From Abyssisolibacter fermentans (GTDB taxonomy: Bacteria; Bacillota; Clostridia; Tissierellales; MCWD3): a DNA stretch of 64,000 nucleotides. Within the stretch, counting starts at the first letter, position 1. The number at the start of each line of letters is the position of its first letter. Under the pieces are notes generated by a model. That model had not been told where the DNA came from, searched no databases, and saw nothing but the letters and a program-made list of their open reading frames with translations. Location of the stretch: assembly GCF_001559865.1 (NCBI RefSeq), contig NZ_LOHE01000074.1, positions 62,001 to 126,000 of the forward strand, given 5' to 3'. The position numbers and the translations under genes are program-made. This document shows positions 1 through 8,615 of this stretch, in pieces.

Positions 1-413
1 TTTGCAATGCTTTTTAATTTTTCTATATTTAAGTTTAATTTAATATTATGATTATATCCATCTTTCTTCAAAGTTCTAATTTTGTTATACCTAGTAAGAA
101 AATTTCCTTTTCTTCCAAATTGATAAAGTTCATCTACCGTAGTATTATAATCACAACAAAACCCTAATTGTTTATAATTGAAATTATATACCTTATCTTC
201 GTACTTAAGCTGCATTTTATTATTCTCTAATTGCAAATTAATCTCATTCTCTAATAAAGTTACTGCTTCTTTTTTATTAAGTCCTCCTATATTAACGTCA
301 TTAACAGAGATACCATCATATATTTTGTCAGTATTTAATTTAAAGTAAAATACCCCAAAAACTGCTATAATAATTATTGGTACAAATAATAATAGCTTAC
401 TAAACTTCCTCAC
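1..413 (-). CDS. VanW-family / PG-binding-4 envelope protein, N-terminal part
   Basis: This reading frame runs off the left window edge; 137 codons are visible. It starts at GTG (411-413) after a GGAGG site. Residues about 4-22 form a hydrophobic signal anchor. The following segment (IYDGISVNDVNIGGLNKKEA) matches the entry into the PG_binding_4 domain found in VanW-type and YkuD-linked wall proteins of Firmicutes. The protein is probably anchored outside the membrane and acts at peptidoglycan. The C-terminal VanW or transpeptidase domain, which would decide its exact class, lies outside the window. The gene lies downstream of the FtsA-like gene on the same strand with a 100-nt gap. Confidence 0.7.
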   Translation of the reverse strand, partial: MRKFSKLLLFVPIIIIAVFGVFYFKLNTDKIYDGISVNDVNIGGLNKKEAVTLLENEINLQLENNKMQLKYEDKVYNFNYKQLGFCCDYNTTVDELYQFGRKGNFLTRYNKIRTLKKDGYNHNIKLNLNIEKLKSIA

Positions 414-513
414 TTTTAAAATTTCCTCCCTCTTTGTAGGTAGAAAAACCAATTAGTTTTAGAATGTCCTTTAGTTATTATTATTATGTAACACAAATCT
501 TTATGTTATTGAT

Positions 514-2514
514 TTATATTTCATCAGTCTCCCAAAAAGCTTCTATGTTATCTCCATTAAAAAGTCTTTGATAATAATCAGCTTTTACACCATTTACATT
601 CAAAATAAGTTTACCTTTAGGTTTAGATAAATCTATGTCAATATAATTAAAAATATCTATAAATACTAAATATTCCTTGTTATGCTCTAATTTCATCTCT
701 TCTCCATTAATTATCGCATATAAACAATTGTTATTATTTTGTTTTTTTGGCATAACTTCATCTATTAATAATACATCATTCTCTTTTAATAGTCCATCTT
801 TTTCAACTTCTACTCCATTTGAATAAGTTACAGTAGAGTTTTTGTTCAGTTCCATACTATCTAATAACTCAAAAACAAATTTAATTTCTTCAGTTATTAT
901 ATTATCATCATCTCTTAATAGAACGTTCTCTCTAGTAATATTATCATTAACTTTGATAGCTTTTATCAAACTAATATCTTTACCATTTACATTGACCTTT
1001 TTATTGATATTTATACAATCGTAAAGATATACCTTAGCAGTTTCACCTTGAGTTGCTGCTGTTACTTTAATTATGTCACCATTTTTTAAACTGTAATCCA
1101 AATTAGAAGGTTTGTCATTTACATAAACCTTTGCTGGTTCTCCAAAGCCACTTTTCGCTATATACAATTTACCATTAACATAGTACCTAAAATCCTTACC
1201 TTTTTGAGGAATAAGTTTTCTAGGATTGTATCCAATAAGTATTAACGCATCTGAAACTTTCATTTTTCTAGAATTGAATAATTTTATTTTTTCATCATTA
1301 ACTATTACTTCAAGAAAATCTTTATCTCTTGTTAAACCTGCTGTAATAGCTATACCTATAGGAGTAATAAAACTTGGTCCTATTAAATCCTCATTTAATT
1401 CCTCAATATCCTGTATTATATCAGAGCTTCTCATTACTACTCTTTCTGGGGGCATTTGCAAGAACTCAGCTATAAACCCAGCCAGCCTTGGAATTTGACT
1501 GCCTCCACCTATCAAAAATACAGCACTTGGTGATTTTTGATTGTATTCTAGAATTTTATCACTAATTTCTCTAGCTAATTTAACAATAGATTCCTCTATG
1601 TTGTCTAATATTTGCTCAGAAGCTAACTCTTGCTCAATTCCTACGATATCAGTAAATTTTTGCGTCTGTTGTTTTGTTAGCTTAATCTTTAGTTCTTCAG
1701 CTGTATCAAAATCTAATAAATATTTCTTAGCTATTTCTTCGGTTATTTCATCTCCAGCTATTGAAGCCATTGCATATGCTGTAATAGCACCATCCTTTGT
1801 AATAGCAATATCAGAAGTCCCAGCACCTATATCTATTAGGGCAAGATTCAAAAGCCTCAAATTTTTCTTAATTGCAACATTAATTGCTGCTATAGGCTCT
1901 AATGTCATGTTCATGACATCTAATCCTATTCTATTCATAACTGTATACAGACTATCAACTACAACATGTGGTAGAAATGTTGCAAGTACATCAACCCCAA
2001 CACTATTTCCTCTGTGTCCTTCTAGGTTATCAATAAAACTTCCATCTAAAAAATAGTTTGAAATAGTATATCCAACACAATAGTATTTCATATCATTTTC
2101 ATTAGTTTTATCTATCATCTCTTGAGCTTTTTGTATAGCTTCCATTTCAAGACTCTCTATAGTTCTAACATCTATTTCCATACTTATATCAAAATCTCTA
2201 TCAATTTTAATTCTTTGAGTTTTCAATGCTCTACCAGCAGCAGCAATAGCTGCTTTAGTAAGTTTAATATCAAGCTTTTCTTCTAGACTTTCCTTGACAG
2301 CTCTGCAAATATTTACCACTCCATTAATATCATGAATTTGACCATCATACATATTTCTCTTATCATGTTCCTTTATTTCAGAAGCTAAAATTTCAAATTT
2401 ATTATTTATATATTTTCCTACAATACCTATAACACTTCTAGTACCTATATCTAAAGAAAATATTACTTCATTTTCATTATCCACACCACCGTATGAATTT
2501 TGAATACTATCCAC
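514..2514 (-). CDS. FtsA-like actin-fold ATPase with C-terminal extension
   Basis: The start is GTG behind AAAGGAGT. Residues about 18-400 carry the actin/FtsA ATPase signatures: phosphate-1 motif LDIGTRSVIG near the N-terminus, phosphate-2 motif LIDIGAGTSDIAI near residue 230, and adenosine motif FLIGGGSQIP near residue 340. The protein is 666 residues, well beyond the ~420 of classical FtsA. The extra ~260 residues look like small beta-rich modules. This matches the large 'cell division FtsA domain' proteins of Clostridia. Its partner is unknown; a role in division or envelope assembly is inference. No ftsZ is adjacent, so this is probably not the canonical ftsA. Confidence 0.75.
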   Translation of the reverse strand: MDSIQNSYGGVDNENEVIFSLDIGTRSVIGIVGKYINNKFEILASEIKEHDKRNMYDGQIHDINGVVNICRAVKESLEEKLDIKLTKAAIAAAGRALKTQRIKIDRDFDISMEIDVRTIESLEMEAIQKAQEMIDKTNENDMKYYCVGYTISNYFLDGSFIDNLEGHRGNSVGVDVLATFLPHVVVDSLYTVMNRIGLDVMNMTLEPIAAINVAIKKNLRLLNLALIDIGAGTSDIAITKDGAITAYAMASIAGDEITEEIAKKYLLDFDTAEELKIKLTKQQTQKFTDIVGIEQELASEQILDNIEESIVKLAREISDKILEYNQKSPSAVFLIGGGSQIPRLAGFIAEFLQMPPERVVMRSSDIIQDIEELNEDLIGPSFITPIGIAITAGLTRDKDFLEVIVNDEKIKLFNSRKMKVSDALILIGYNPRKLIPQKGKDFRYYVNGKLYIAKSGFGEPAKVYVNDKPSNLDYSLKNGDIIKVTAATQGETAKVYLYDCININKKVNVNGKDISLIKAIKVNDNITRENVLLRDDDNIITEEIKFVFELLDSMELNKNSTVTYSNGVEVEKDGLLKENDVLLIDEVMPKKQNNNNCLYAIINGEEMKLEHNKEYLVFIDIFNYIDIDLSKPKGKLILNVNGVKADYYQRLFNGDNIEAFWETDEI

Positions 2515-2797
2515 AATTTAACACTCCTTTGAACCAATATACATAATCCTAAAATTCTAATGTAATAAAATGTATAGCTAGTTTAGAATTATTACCAGAT
2601 ACTGTATGTCTCAAACTCAACATATAATGACAATTATTCTTCATATAATATTAAATTTCCTTTAATATATTAAAAATAATGGTGATTTAGGACATAATCT
2701 TTGATTATTTAATCAAACCCAATGTAATTCTGATTATTTTCTTCAAAAATATAGTTAGTATTTCAAGTGTAAATACAAACATTTTGAAAAACAAAGT
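2515..2797. other. Intergenic region upstream of the FtsA-like gene
   Basis: AT-rich spacer between the FtsA-like gene and the terminator at 2798. No gene or conserved repeat is evident. It must hold the promoter of the FtsA-like gene, but no strong sigma-A box pair stands out. Confidence 0.4.
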
Positions 2798-2868
2798 AAA
2801 AAAAAGAGCCCTTTCGGACCCAACGGTAGGTTAAACGATAGGTGATATTTATTTCATCAAATCGTTAA
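2798..2868 (-). terminator. GAAA-tetraloop terminator with upstream hairpin
   Basis: Read on the minus strand, GGGTCC-GAAA-GGGCTC forms a G-U-containing stem with a GNRA loop, followed directly by a T-run (2798-2805). Just before it, AACGAT and ATCGTT (2834-2866) form a second stem. The pair lies 105-175 nt past the stop of the sigma-like gene and ends that transcript. The upstream hairpin and its AACCTACCGTTG linker resemble a structured leader or small RNA, but I do not recognise a known riboswitch. Confidence 0.6.
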
Positions 2869-2972
2869 CATTTTTATTTTACCATAACTTCTATAGTTTT
2901 TCAATAATTTTTGGTATAATTTTTCTATATTCTTAATATTTTCTTTTAAAAAATATATATATTTCCATATTG

Positions 2973-3467
2973 CTACTTAGTTAACCATTTTAATTTTTTT
3001 CTTAGAATTATCTTCGCTTTTTTTATTCTTCTACAAATAGTTCTCTCACATAAATTATATTTTTTAGCTAATTCATTATTTGTTAGCTTATTAACATATT
3101 TATCAACTAAAATATTAACATCTTCTTCTGTAATATATTTATTCATTTCAATAACTATCATATCTAAAGCAACATCATCTTCTAAACAACTTGTATGATT
3201 ATCAAACATAACATATGAATTATTATTTTTCTTGCTTTGCTGCTTCCTTAGCCAATCTATAATATCACTATATATTATCTTGTAACAATGTGTTATTAGA
3301 GAATAGTTAGAATTCTCTTTATATGTATCTAATGCCGTCCAAAGAGAAATTCTACCCACTTGCTCCAAATCTTCTATTTCAACATTTTTAGGAATATATT
3401 TTAAACCATTTATTACTTTATAAACTATCTTTTCATTAGATTTTATCAATATATCAATATCTTTCAT
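2973..3467 (-). CDS. Small sigma-70-like factor
   Basis: A 164-residue basic protein with an ATG start. Residues about 5-75 resemble sigma region 2 (YIPKNVEIEDLEQVGRISLW followed by a helix ending DIIDWLRKQ). The last 50 residues resemble region 4, an HTH with ELAKKYNLCERTICRRIKKA. There is no region 3, as in ECF-type or phage/mobile-element sigma factors. It sits at the left margin of the accessory island next to the recombinase, so it may drive island genes. It could instead be a host regulator beside the insertion site. The minus-strand terminator at 2798 ends its transcript. Confidence 0.65.
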   Translation of the reverse strand: MKDIDILIKSNEKIVYKVINGLKYIPKNVEIEDLEQVGRISLWTALDTYKENSNYSLITHCYKIIYSDIIDWLRKQQSKKNNNSYVMFDNHTSCLEDDVALDMIVIEMNKYITEEDVNILVDKYVNKLTNNELAKKYNLCERTICRRIKKAKIILRKKLKWLTK

Positions 3468-3812
3468 AACGTCTCCCTCACTTTGTTATTAACATATGTT
3501 ATGTTTTATTACGTTCAATATTTTTAACTTCTTCTTTATAGCATTATAATTTTCATCTTCTTGAACTATAATTAAAAGTTTTATCGTATTCCACTTACTT
3601 CATCATTATTATTTCTTCATAAGCTATTACCTTCTCATAATTTTATGTAATTCACCACGTTATTATTATACGTTATGTTTTATAGCTGGGTTAACAAATT
3701 TTCTTCCTTTAGATTCTATACTTACTTCTGCTTTTAAATATTTTTATTATCTATTTATTACATGTTTTATATTTAAACAGCACATTTAAACTATATCACA
3801 TATAATATAAGT
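3468..3812. other. Gene-free spacer
   Basis: AT-rich spacer of 345 bp with no open frame or clear hairpin. The short string TTATGTTTTAT recurs near 3497 and 3670. It may contain the promoter of the sigma-like gene and possibly the left attachment site, but neither can be placed. Confidence 0.3.
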
Positions 3813-4037
3813 TTATCTATACTTTAAATTCATATTGTCTACCCAATTAAAAATTACATCTTGAGCTTTATTTTTTGCCTCTTCATTATCTGAATTAACA
3901 AGTTCTAAAACTAAACCATTTGCTTCTTCTAACTCTAAATTACCCTCTATTACATTATGGCATAACCTACACAAAAAACATTCTACTCGTTCTTCATCAA
4001 ACTTAATTGTATTAATTCCCCTTTTTTTATTATACAT
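3813..4037 (-). CDS. Small Cys-pair protein behind a LexA box
   Basis: A 74-residue protein with an ATG start and a good AGGGGAG ribosome site. It contains ECFLCRLCHNVIEG (a CxxCxxC cluster) and a C-terminal acidic helix. I do not recognise a family. Its upstream region carries a sigma-A-like promoter overlapped by a perfect LexA/DinR-type operator (4104-4117), so it should be induced by DNA damage. In many prophages an SOS-controlled small gene is the switch or antirepressor; that role here is inference. Confidence 0.6.
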   Translation of the reverse strand: MYNKKRGINTIKFDEERVECFLCRLCHNVIEGNLELEEANGLVLELVNSDNEEAKNKAQDVIFNWVDNMNLKYR

Positions 4038-4076
4038 TGCTTGATTCTCCCCTTTGTTTTCATACGTATCACATTA

Positions 4077-4094
4077 AGGGTGCTTTTGCACCCT
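4077..4094. other. Hairpin between SOS promoter and its gene
   Basis: AGGGTGC-TTTT-GCACCCT is a perfect 7-bp stem in the 5' leader of the small gene at 3813-4037. No T-run follows on the minus strand, so it is not an obvious terminator there. It may be the end of the recombinase transcript or a leader structure. Confidence 0.5.
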
Positions 4095-4103
4095 CTTATT
4101 GTT

Positions 4104-4151
4104 CGAACGTGTGTTCGTATTTATTATACTACTTTCATCTTAATAAGTCTA
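4104..4151 (-). promoter_or_regulatory. SOS (LexA/DinR) operator with overlapping promoter
   Basis: On the minus strand TAGACT (4146-4151) and TATAAT (4123-4128) are 17 nt apart. They are followed by CGAACACACGTTCG (4104-4117), which fits the Firmicutes LexA consensus CGAAC-N4-GTTCG exactly. The operator covers the expected transcription start. The promoter overlaps the last codons of the recombinase and reads into the 74-residue gene. Confidence 0.8.
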
Positions 4152-5258
4152 GTATAAATCTCTAAATTTTTCCGGATATAGTTTCTGTGCCATTTTCAGG
4201 TACCTTTTTACAACCCATTTATTTTCATCACCCATAAGTGTTTGAACCTCTTCTACACTTTTGCCAATTGAAAATAAACAAGCTCTTTTTGAATGTCTTA
4301 ATGTTTCAGTATTAATACTTGAAACTTTTTCTTCGGAAATTTTTTTAGCTTCTTCGACGTTCAGTTCTTTGTTTGCTAATTTATTAAGATAATATTCAAA
4401 AGCAGTATCTTTGAGAGCTTTATAAATAGTTGAATAACTAATTTGAGAACTTCTTGGAGTCTGAAATAGATACTCTGAAATCTTTAACTCATAATATGTT
4501 CCACCTTTAGCTTTTACTCTTTTCATACGTTTGTTATTAATCTCTTCAACTTTTTTCTCCCACTCATCAATATATTGAACAAGAAGCTCTTTAACAAAAT
4601 CTGAAAAATATCCAATTCTATCAAAATTACCATCATTAAATATTTTGACAGTTCTATTCTCAAAATCAATATATTCTTTTTTACAGTCAATAAGCTCTTG
4701 TCTTCTCATTCCAGTTTCATACATAAACAAAATTAATAATTTGTTTCTTAATGTATCTGAATACTCTGCAATCCCTCTTATTTCTTCATCTCTTAACGCA
4801 TCAATCTTAGAAGCTGTATTTTTAGGAATTTCAATGTCTCTTATTTGGGGTCCATCATAACCTAACTTTGATAAGTAATTAAAATATTGTAATAAACTAT
4901 TCTTAAATCTTCTAATTGAAGCTGGAGAGTATTCATTAATAATTAAATGAGTAAAGAATCTTTCAATATCATCTTTTGAAAACTGAGGTAATTTTACATC
5001 ATCCTTAATATCTTTAATGTTTTCTGCACAAAAAATATACTGCAAAAACTTTTCAACATTTGTTTTATAACCACTTTTCGTATTCTGTGTATATTCATTT
5101 TTAAGATGCATCACGAACTGATTAAAGGTTTTTTTTATGTAAAATTCACTGTCATTTTCAATAATTTCTTTATTTAATTTTTCTACGTCTTCTTTATTTA
5201 ATAAACCTTTTTCTAGTAATATTCTTAATGTATTTTGATCTAAATCATTTTTACTCAT
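4149..5258 (-). CDS. Tyrosine recombinase / integrase
   Basis: A 369-residue protein with an ATG start behind AGGAGGTG. Residues about 40-135 form the SAM-like core-binding domain. The catalytic domain contains the first Arg in YETGMRRQEL, the second Arg in ETLRHSKRACL, and the nucleophile Tyr in VVKRYLKM near the C-terminus. Two positions that are usually His are altered: the first His of HxLRH is Glu, and LGH reads MGD. The fold is clear, but activity or specificity may be unusual. It is divergent from the regulators at 5603 and is the only recombinase gene in the island, so it is the presumed integrase. No attachment-site pair could be found by eye. Confidence 0.85.
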   Translation of the reverse strand: MSKNDLDQNTLRILLEKGLLNKEDVEKLNKEIIENDSEFYIKKTFNQFVMHLKNEYTQNTKSGYKTNVEKFLQYIFCAENIKDIKDDVKLPQFSKDDIERFFTHLIINEYSPASIRRFKNSLLQYFNYLSKLGYDGPQIRDIEIPKNTASKIDALRDEEIRGIAEYSDTLRNKLLILFMYETGMRRQELIDCKKEYIDFENRTVKIFNDGNFDRIGYFSDFVKELLVQYIDEWEKKVEEINNKRMKRVKAKGGTYYELKISEYLFQTPRSSQISYSTIYKALKDTAFEYYLNKLANKELNVEEAKKISEEKVSSINTETLRHSKRACLFSIGKSVEEVQTLMGDENKWVVKRYLKMAQKLYPEKFRDLY

Positions 5259-5602
5259 TTACACCTACACCTCCTCTCATCAATTAAATAATGTTTATTT
5301 ACATCTACGTTAATATAAGTTCATTTTTGATATTATCTCATATTATTCATAGAGAATTATACAGTCTAATATTCAAAGTTAATAAGGGATAATCATAATC
5401 TTAAAATTATTATATCAAATTCTATTTAATAAGTTCTACTAACAATCTGACACTTTTTAAATTTATTTTAAAAAATGTGTCTGTCTTTTAATACTTTTAT
5501 CGATTAATAAAGTATAACCCACTTATTAAACATAACATATTTTTGTATCTTTGTGAAGTGAAATCTTTAAATTAGCAAAATGTCAATAGGAGGTGTTTAT
5601 TT
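5259..5602. promoter_or_regulatory. Divergent control region with 25-bp interrupted palindrome
   Basis: The spacer between the recombinase and the rightward regulator gene must hold the promoters for both directions. ATACTTT and AAAGTAT (5491-5515) are inverted around an AT-rich core containing ATCGAT. The position suits a repressor operator or a recombinase-binding site. No repressor gene is recognised nearby. Confidence 0.45.
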
Positions 5603-5941
5603 ATGGGATCAGGTTATTCAATAAATTTTAAAGATAAATATACCTGTATAAGTTATAACAATAAAAAATGTATTCAGGGCTTACTAAGATTTTATTACGC
5701 ACTAAAAGTAACAAACGAATTTAACCCAAATTTTGAATTAGTATGTATTTTAATTGATATTGACAATTCTCTATGTGCAGCAGAATTAACCACAAAACAA
5801 AAAATAGTTATTAACTTATACATGAAAGGTTTTACAGAAAAACAAATAGGAAAGAAACTCAATATAACTCAACAAGCAGTAAATAAACATATAAATCTAA
5901 CATGCAAAAAAATATCGGATTATTTATTCTTCAATAAGTAA
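5603..5941 (+). CDS. Sigma region-4-like HTH regulator (ArpU-like)
   Basis: A 112-residue protein with an ATG start behind AGGAGGTG. The C-terminal half is a sigma-70 region-4/LuxR-type HTH: LTTKQKIVINLYMKGFTEKQ followed by IGKKLNITQQAVNKHI. The N-terminal half is not recognised. Small proteins of this type act as late-gene activators in Gram-positive phages. It heads the rightward gene series before the tail module and is a good candidate for the activator of the two matching promoter-like motifs at 6747 and 13643 (inference). Confidence 0.6.
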   Translation: MGSGYSINFKDKYTCISYNNKKCIQGLLRFYYALKVTNEFNPNFELVCILIDIDNSLCAAELTTKQKIVINLYMKGFTEKQIGKKLNITQQAVNKHINLTCKKISDYLFFNK

Positions 5942-6041
5942 AACAAGTTATTTAAAAGCTTTATAAATAAATGTACTAAGTTGTTTCGTATTTCTTACAA
6001 CTCATGATTTTCTCAATTAAATGTGAAAGGACGTGTTATTA

Positions 6042-6371
6042 ATGAAATTAAAACTAAATGGTGCAAGGGACATTAAACTACCAAAGGAGCTTGATTGCCA
6101 ACAAAGATTAGAATTATCAAAAAAAATTATACTAGATCATCCAAGAAGCTTTGAAATAACAGGTTATGCTATTACAGATAATAAAGTAATAATTCGACTT
6201 GATATACTAGGAACTTATATACTCAACTCAGTTAAGGATATTAGAGAAACTGTACTCAGTAGATACAAAGAAAAACGCAGACCACATCAAGAAAAGGCGT
6301 TTAGTAACTTATTAAAGCAGCAAGAAATAGATATTATAGAAAAGATTTATTCGCAAAGAAAGATATCTTAA
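6042..6371 (+). CDS. Unknown basic phage-type protein
   Basis: The better start is the ATG at 6042 (MKLKLNGARDIKL), behind AAAGGA, giving 109 residues. It is rich in Lys/Arg, and the C-terminus is helical and charged (SRYKEKRRPHQEKAFSNLLK). No family is recognised. It lies between the HTH regulator and the tail module and is probably a regulator or nucleic-acid-binding protein of the island. Confidence 0.5.
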   Translation: MKLKLNGARDIKLPKELDCQQRLELSKKIILDHPRSFEITGYAITDNKVIIRLDILGTYILNSVKDIRETVLSRYKEKRRPHQEKAFSNLLKQQEIDIIEKIYSQRKIS

Positions 6372-6415
6372 AACTTTATTCATATAGCCTTGAATAATCT
6401 GGTTTAAATTAATTC

Positions 6416-6640
6416 TAACTCTCAAGTATATGGAGAGGGAGCCATGCAGGAATCTTTCTCTTACGCGGTATTGTACGTGTTTTGAGTAGAGAACAGAAAA
6501 CTATGATTTCTCGTGAATCACTTACTGCTAGGAATGAAATGAGTAGGAGCTACCTATTTATTAGAAGCGAAAGGGAGAAACACTATCACCAATGTTCCAT
6601 AGAAAGAAACCATGCATGTCTCCTAGTAACTATATGGTTA
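6416..6640 (+). repeat. Hairpin element HL-I, copy 1 (subtype A with nested R-IV)
   Basis: Long imperfect foldback. Outer arm GGAGCCATGCAGG pairs with CCATGCATGTCTCC. Next comes the conserved internal loop AATCTTTC (6451) opposite GAAAGAAAC (6602-6610). The apical part holds a nested R-IV repeat in reverse orientation (about 6484-6550). The 3' edge reads CCTAGTAACTATA as in the other copies. It lies between the small regulator genes and the tail module. Confidence 0.75.
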
Positions 6641-6746
6641 TTTTTTATAGCTATTCTCTAGGGATTAATGCTAAAGCTATAACAAATTTATTTATACATT
6701 AATTGTATTAGTAACTTAATAGCAATAAAAAAATTTTTAAAAAATA

Positions 6747-6777
6747 GGTTGTATTATTATCGAGTTATCGACATATA
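6747..6777 (+). promoter_or_regulatory. Bipartite motif GGTTGT-N12-TTATCGACATATA, copy 1
   Basis: GGTTGT (6747-6752), a 12-nt spacer, then TTATCGACATATA (6765-6777). The same two blocks with the same spacing recur at 13643. Both copies precede tail genes. GGTTGT could serve as a -35-like box and CATATA as a -10-like box 19 nt apart, read by an island-specific activator or sigma factor (inference). Confidence 0.55.
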
Positions 6778-6822
6778 GCTGTGAAAGGAATTGTTAATGT
6801 TAATAAAGTTGATTTAATAACT

Positions 6823-6856
6823 TTGCTATAGCAAGATTACAACTTACCGGTAAGTT
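6823..6856 (+). promoter_or_regulatory. Two perfect palindromes before the first tail gene
   Basis: TTGCTATAGCAA (6823-6834) and AACTTACCGGTAAGTT (6841-6856) are both perfect palindromes. They lie between the motif at 6747 and the first tail gene, 44-77 nt before its start. They could be operators, or RNA stems in the leader of the tail mRNA. Confidence 0.45.
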
Positions 6857-6899
6857 ACATTACATTTCCTATCAAATAAACTGCAAAGGAGGGATATGA

Positions 6900-7331
6900 G
6901 TGAGATTCAAAGACATTGTAGGCGGTGTTTTTTCTAAAATTGCTGTAGACAGTGAACTATTAAATTTACTTGATATACCTTCTGATAATTTAGAAACAAT
7001 TAAGAAGCAGATAGTTGAAGAAAAATATCCAGCTGAAATTGGAGCTGATAATTTACCAAGGCTGTATATTTATGAAAATCAACCAACAAACTCTCTTAAT
7101 TCTTCTACAGAATGTTGTAATATCCAAATTGATATCTATGTACCTAAATCTCTATACAAAGAAGACAAAAGAACACTGTTAATTGCAAGTAGACTTTATG
7201 ATCTCTTAAGCGGCAGTGATATTGAAGGTATTACATTAAGATATTCAACAAGATTGCCAAATTTACCAATCGACAATAATGATTGGATTAAATATGGGAT
7301 AGTTTTTAACTATACAAATATAATCATTTAA
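6900..7331 (+). CDS. Tail completion / tail terminator-like protein
   Basis: A 143-residue protein starting at GTG behind AAAGGAGG. Size, alpha/beta composition and position directly before the tube protein match the tail-completion proteins of siphophages (gpU or HK97 gp10-like classes, which cap the tail tube). The text has no strong motif, so the call rests mainly on gene order. It is the first gene of the tail module; normally head-tail connector genes would precede it, and none are present. Confidence 0.55.
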   Translation: MRFKDIVGGVFSKIAVDSELLNLLDIPSDNLETIKKQIVEEKYPAEIGADNLPRLYIYENQPTNSLNSSTECCNIQIDIYVPKSLYKEDKRTLLIASRLYDLLSGSDIEGITLRYSTRLPNLPIDNNDWIKYGIVFNYTNIII

Positions 7332-7346
7332 GGAGGTAATATTATT

Positions 7347-8096
7347 ATGAAACAAATTTTATATGGTGTAGGTAAATGTGTATTAAAGGATTATTTAGAC
7401 TCAAAAGAGGTAATTGCATTATCCAAATTAAAGGATGTTGCAATTAATTTTGCTGGTGAGGAAGAAGCCATCACAGGTGGTGACGATCCATATCCAATAA
7501 CATATTTTCCAAAGGATAAAACAATAACAATATCAGCAACTAATGCATTATTTGACATAAAATTACTCAATGCTGCTCAAGGTGCAACTATTACAACAGG
7601 CAAAGTTATAATGACAGAATTTATTGAAGCTGACATACCAGCAGATGGTATTATCACACTTGACTATACTCCTATCGCAGGTAGCATAGTAATTAACGGT
7701 TTCGAAGAAGTCAATGACGAAGCCAGTTTAGCTGAGGGCAAATTCTTTACAGATACTGCTAACAATGAAGTTAAATTTGATGCTTCTGATGCTAAAAAAG
7801 GCATCAACGGAGTTTATGAGAGAGAATCTTCTGAAACTGCCGAAACTATGAGCATATTAAAAGATACTCTTGCTAAACCTTTCACTTTCATTCACAGAAT
7901 ACCTGTATATGATGAAAACAACAACATTGTTGGACAAGGTCAGCTAACAGTCTACAAATGTAAAGCAAGTGGTAACTTTGATTTTAATTTACAACCACAG
8001 ACTGCTTATGCTCCAAAAATTGATCTTAAAGCATTAGATCCAAAAAGACCTGATAAAAAACTTTGGGACTTCACTATTGAGACTACAAACTGCTAA
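7347..8096 (+). CDS. Major tail tube protein
   Basis: A 249-residue protein starting at ATG behind AGGAGGT. It follows the tail-completion gene and precedes the G/GT chaperone pair, the fixed order of siphophage tails. The sequence is beta-rich with short N-terminal features of tube proteins (YGVGKCVLKDYLDSKE). It has an Ala/Asp/Glu-rich middle and ends KLWDFTIETTNC. In the particle it would polymerise in rings around the tape measure. No sheath gene is present anywhere, so the tail is non-contractile. Confidence 0.7.
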   Translation: MKQILYGVGKCVLKDYLDSKEVIALSKLKDVAINFAGEEEAITGGDDPYPITYFPKDKTITISATNALFDIKLLNAAQGATITTGKVIMTEFIEADIPADGIITLDYTPIAGSIVINGFEEVNDEASLAEGKFFTDTANNEVKFDASDAKKGINGVYERESSETAETMSILKDTLAKPFTFIHRIPVYDENNNIVGQGQLTVYKCKASGNFDFNLQPQTAYAPKIDLKALDPKRPDKKLWDFTIETTNC

Positions 8097-8102
8097 CATT
8101 AT

Positions 8103-8182
8103 GAGCTAAAACTACTTTAGCTCGTGTTAAAAGGAGCTATGAAGGAATTTTTTCGTCACTGTTAAAAACCCTTCATGTCTCC
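8103..8182 (+). repeat. Hairpin pair after the tube gene (short HL-I relic)
   Basis: GAGCTAAA/TTTAGCTC (8103-8123) is a perfect short stem just past the tube gene and may attenuate transcription. Next to it GGAGCTATGAAGG and CCTTCATGTCTCC (8133-8182) pair exactly as the outer arm of the HL-I hairpins does, and CTAATAACTTTA follows. The central part is deleted, so this looks like a shortened HL-I element. Confidence 0.55.
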
Positions 8183-8231
8183 TAATAACTTTAGAATCAC
8201 AAATTGATACTAAAATAAAAGAGGTAGCCAT

Positions 8232-8615
8232 ATGAAAAATAACAATGTTCAAGATAAAGTGAAAAAACAATATCAAGATCTTGATGAAATGCTAGGCAGT
8301 AATGATTCTTTAGATGTTTTTACAGATGGTAAAACAAGAGAATTTAAACCTATTCCCCTAAAGGATTTCAGTGAATTTATGAGCAATATTGCTATTATAA
8401 ATTCAGAAGCTCTTTGGACTAATTTTTTGCAAGATGAGTCTGCACAAGCAGTTACTAAAATCCTCTCTATGTCCATAGATGAAAAAGAAGATGAGATAAT
8501 GAAGGTTGTAAATGCAAAAAATTATCCTGCAATAATAAACAAAATATTAGAAATCAATGGCATAGAGTTAAGTTCTAAAGAAAATGATGAAATTGACTCA
8601 AAAAAAAAGGAATAA
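8232..8615 (+). CDS. Tail assembly chaperone, short form (gpG-like)
   Basis: A 127-residue acidic protein with an ATG start behind GAGGTAG. It ends in a Lys-rich tail (DSKKKE) encoded by an A-run. Position between tube and tape measure, and the frameshift signal at its 3' end, identify it as the G-type tail chaperone. Such chaperones bind the tape measure and guide tube assembly and are not in the final particle. Confidence 0.75.
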   Translation: MKNNNVQDKVKKQYQDLDEMLGSNDSLDVFTDGKTREFKPIPLKDFSEFMSNIAIINSEALWTNFLQDESAQAVTKILSMSIDEKEDEIMKVVNAKNYPAIINKILEINGIELSSKENDEIDSKKKE

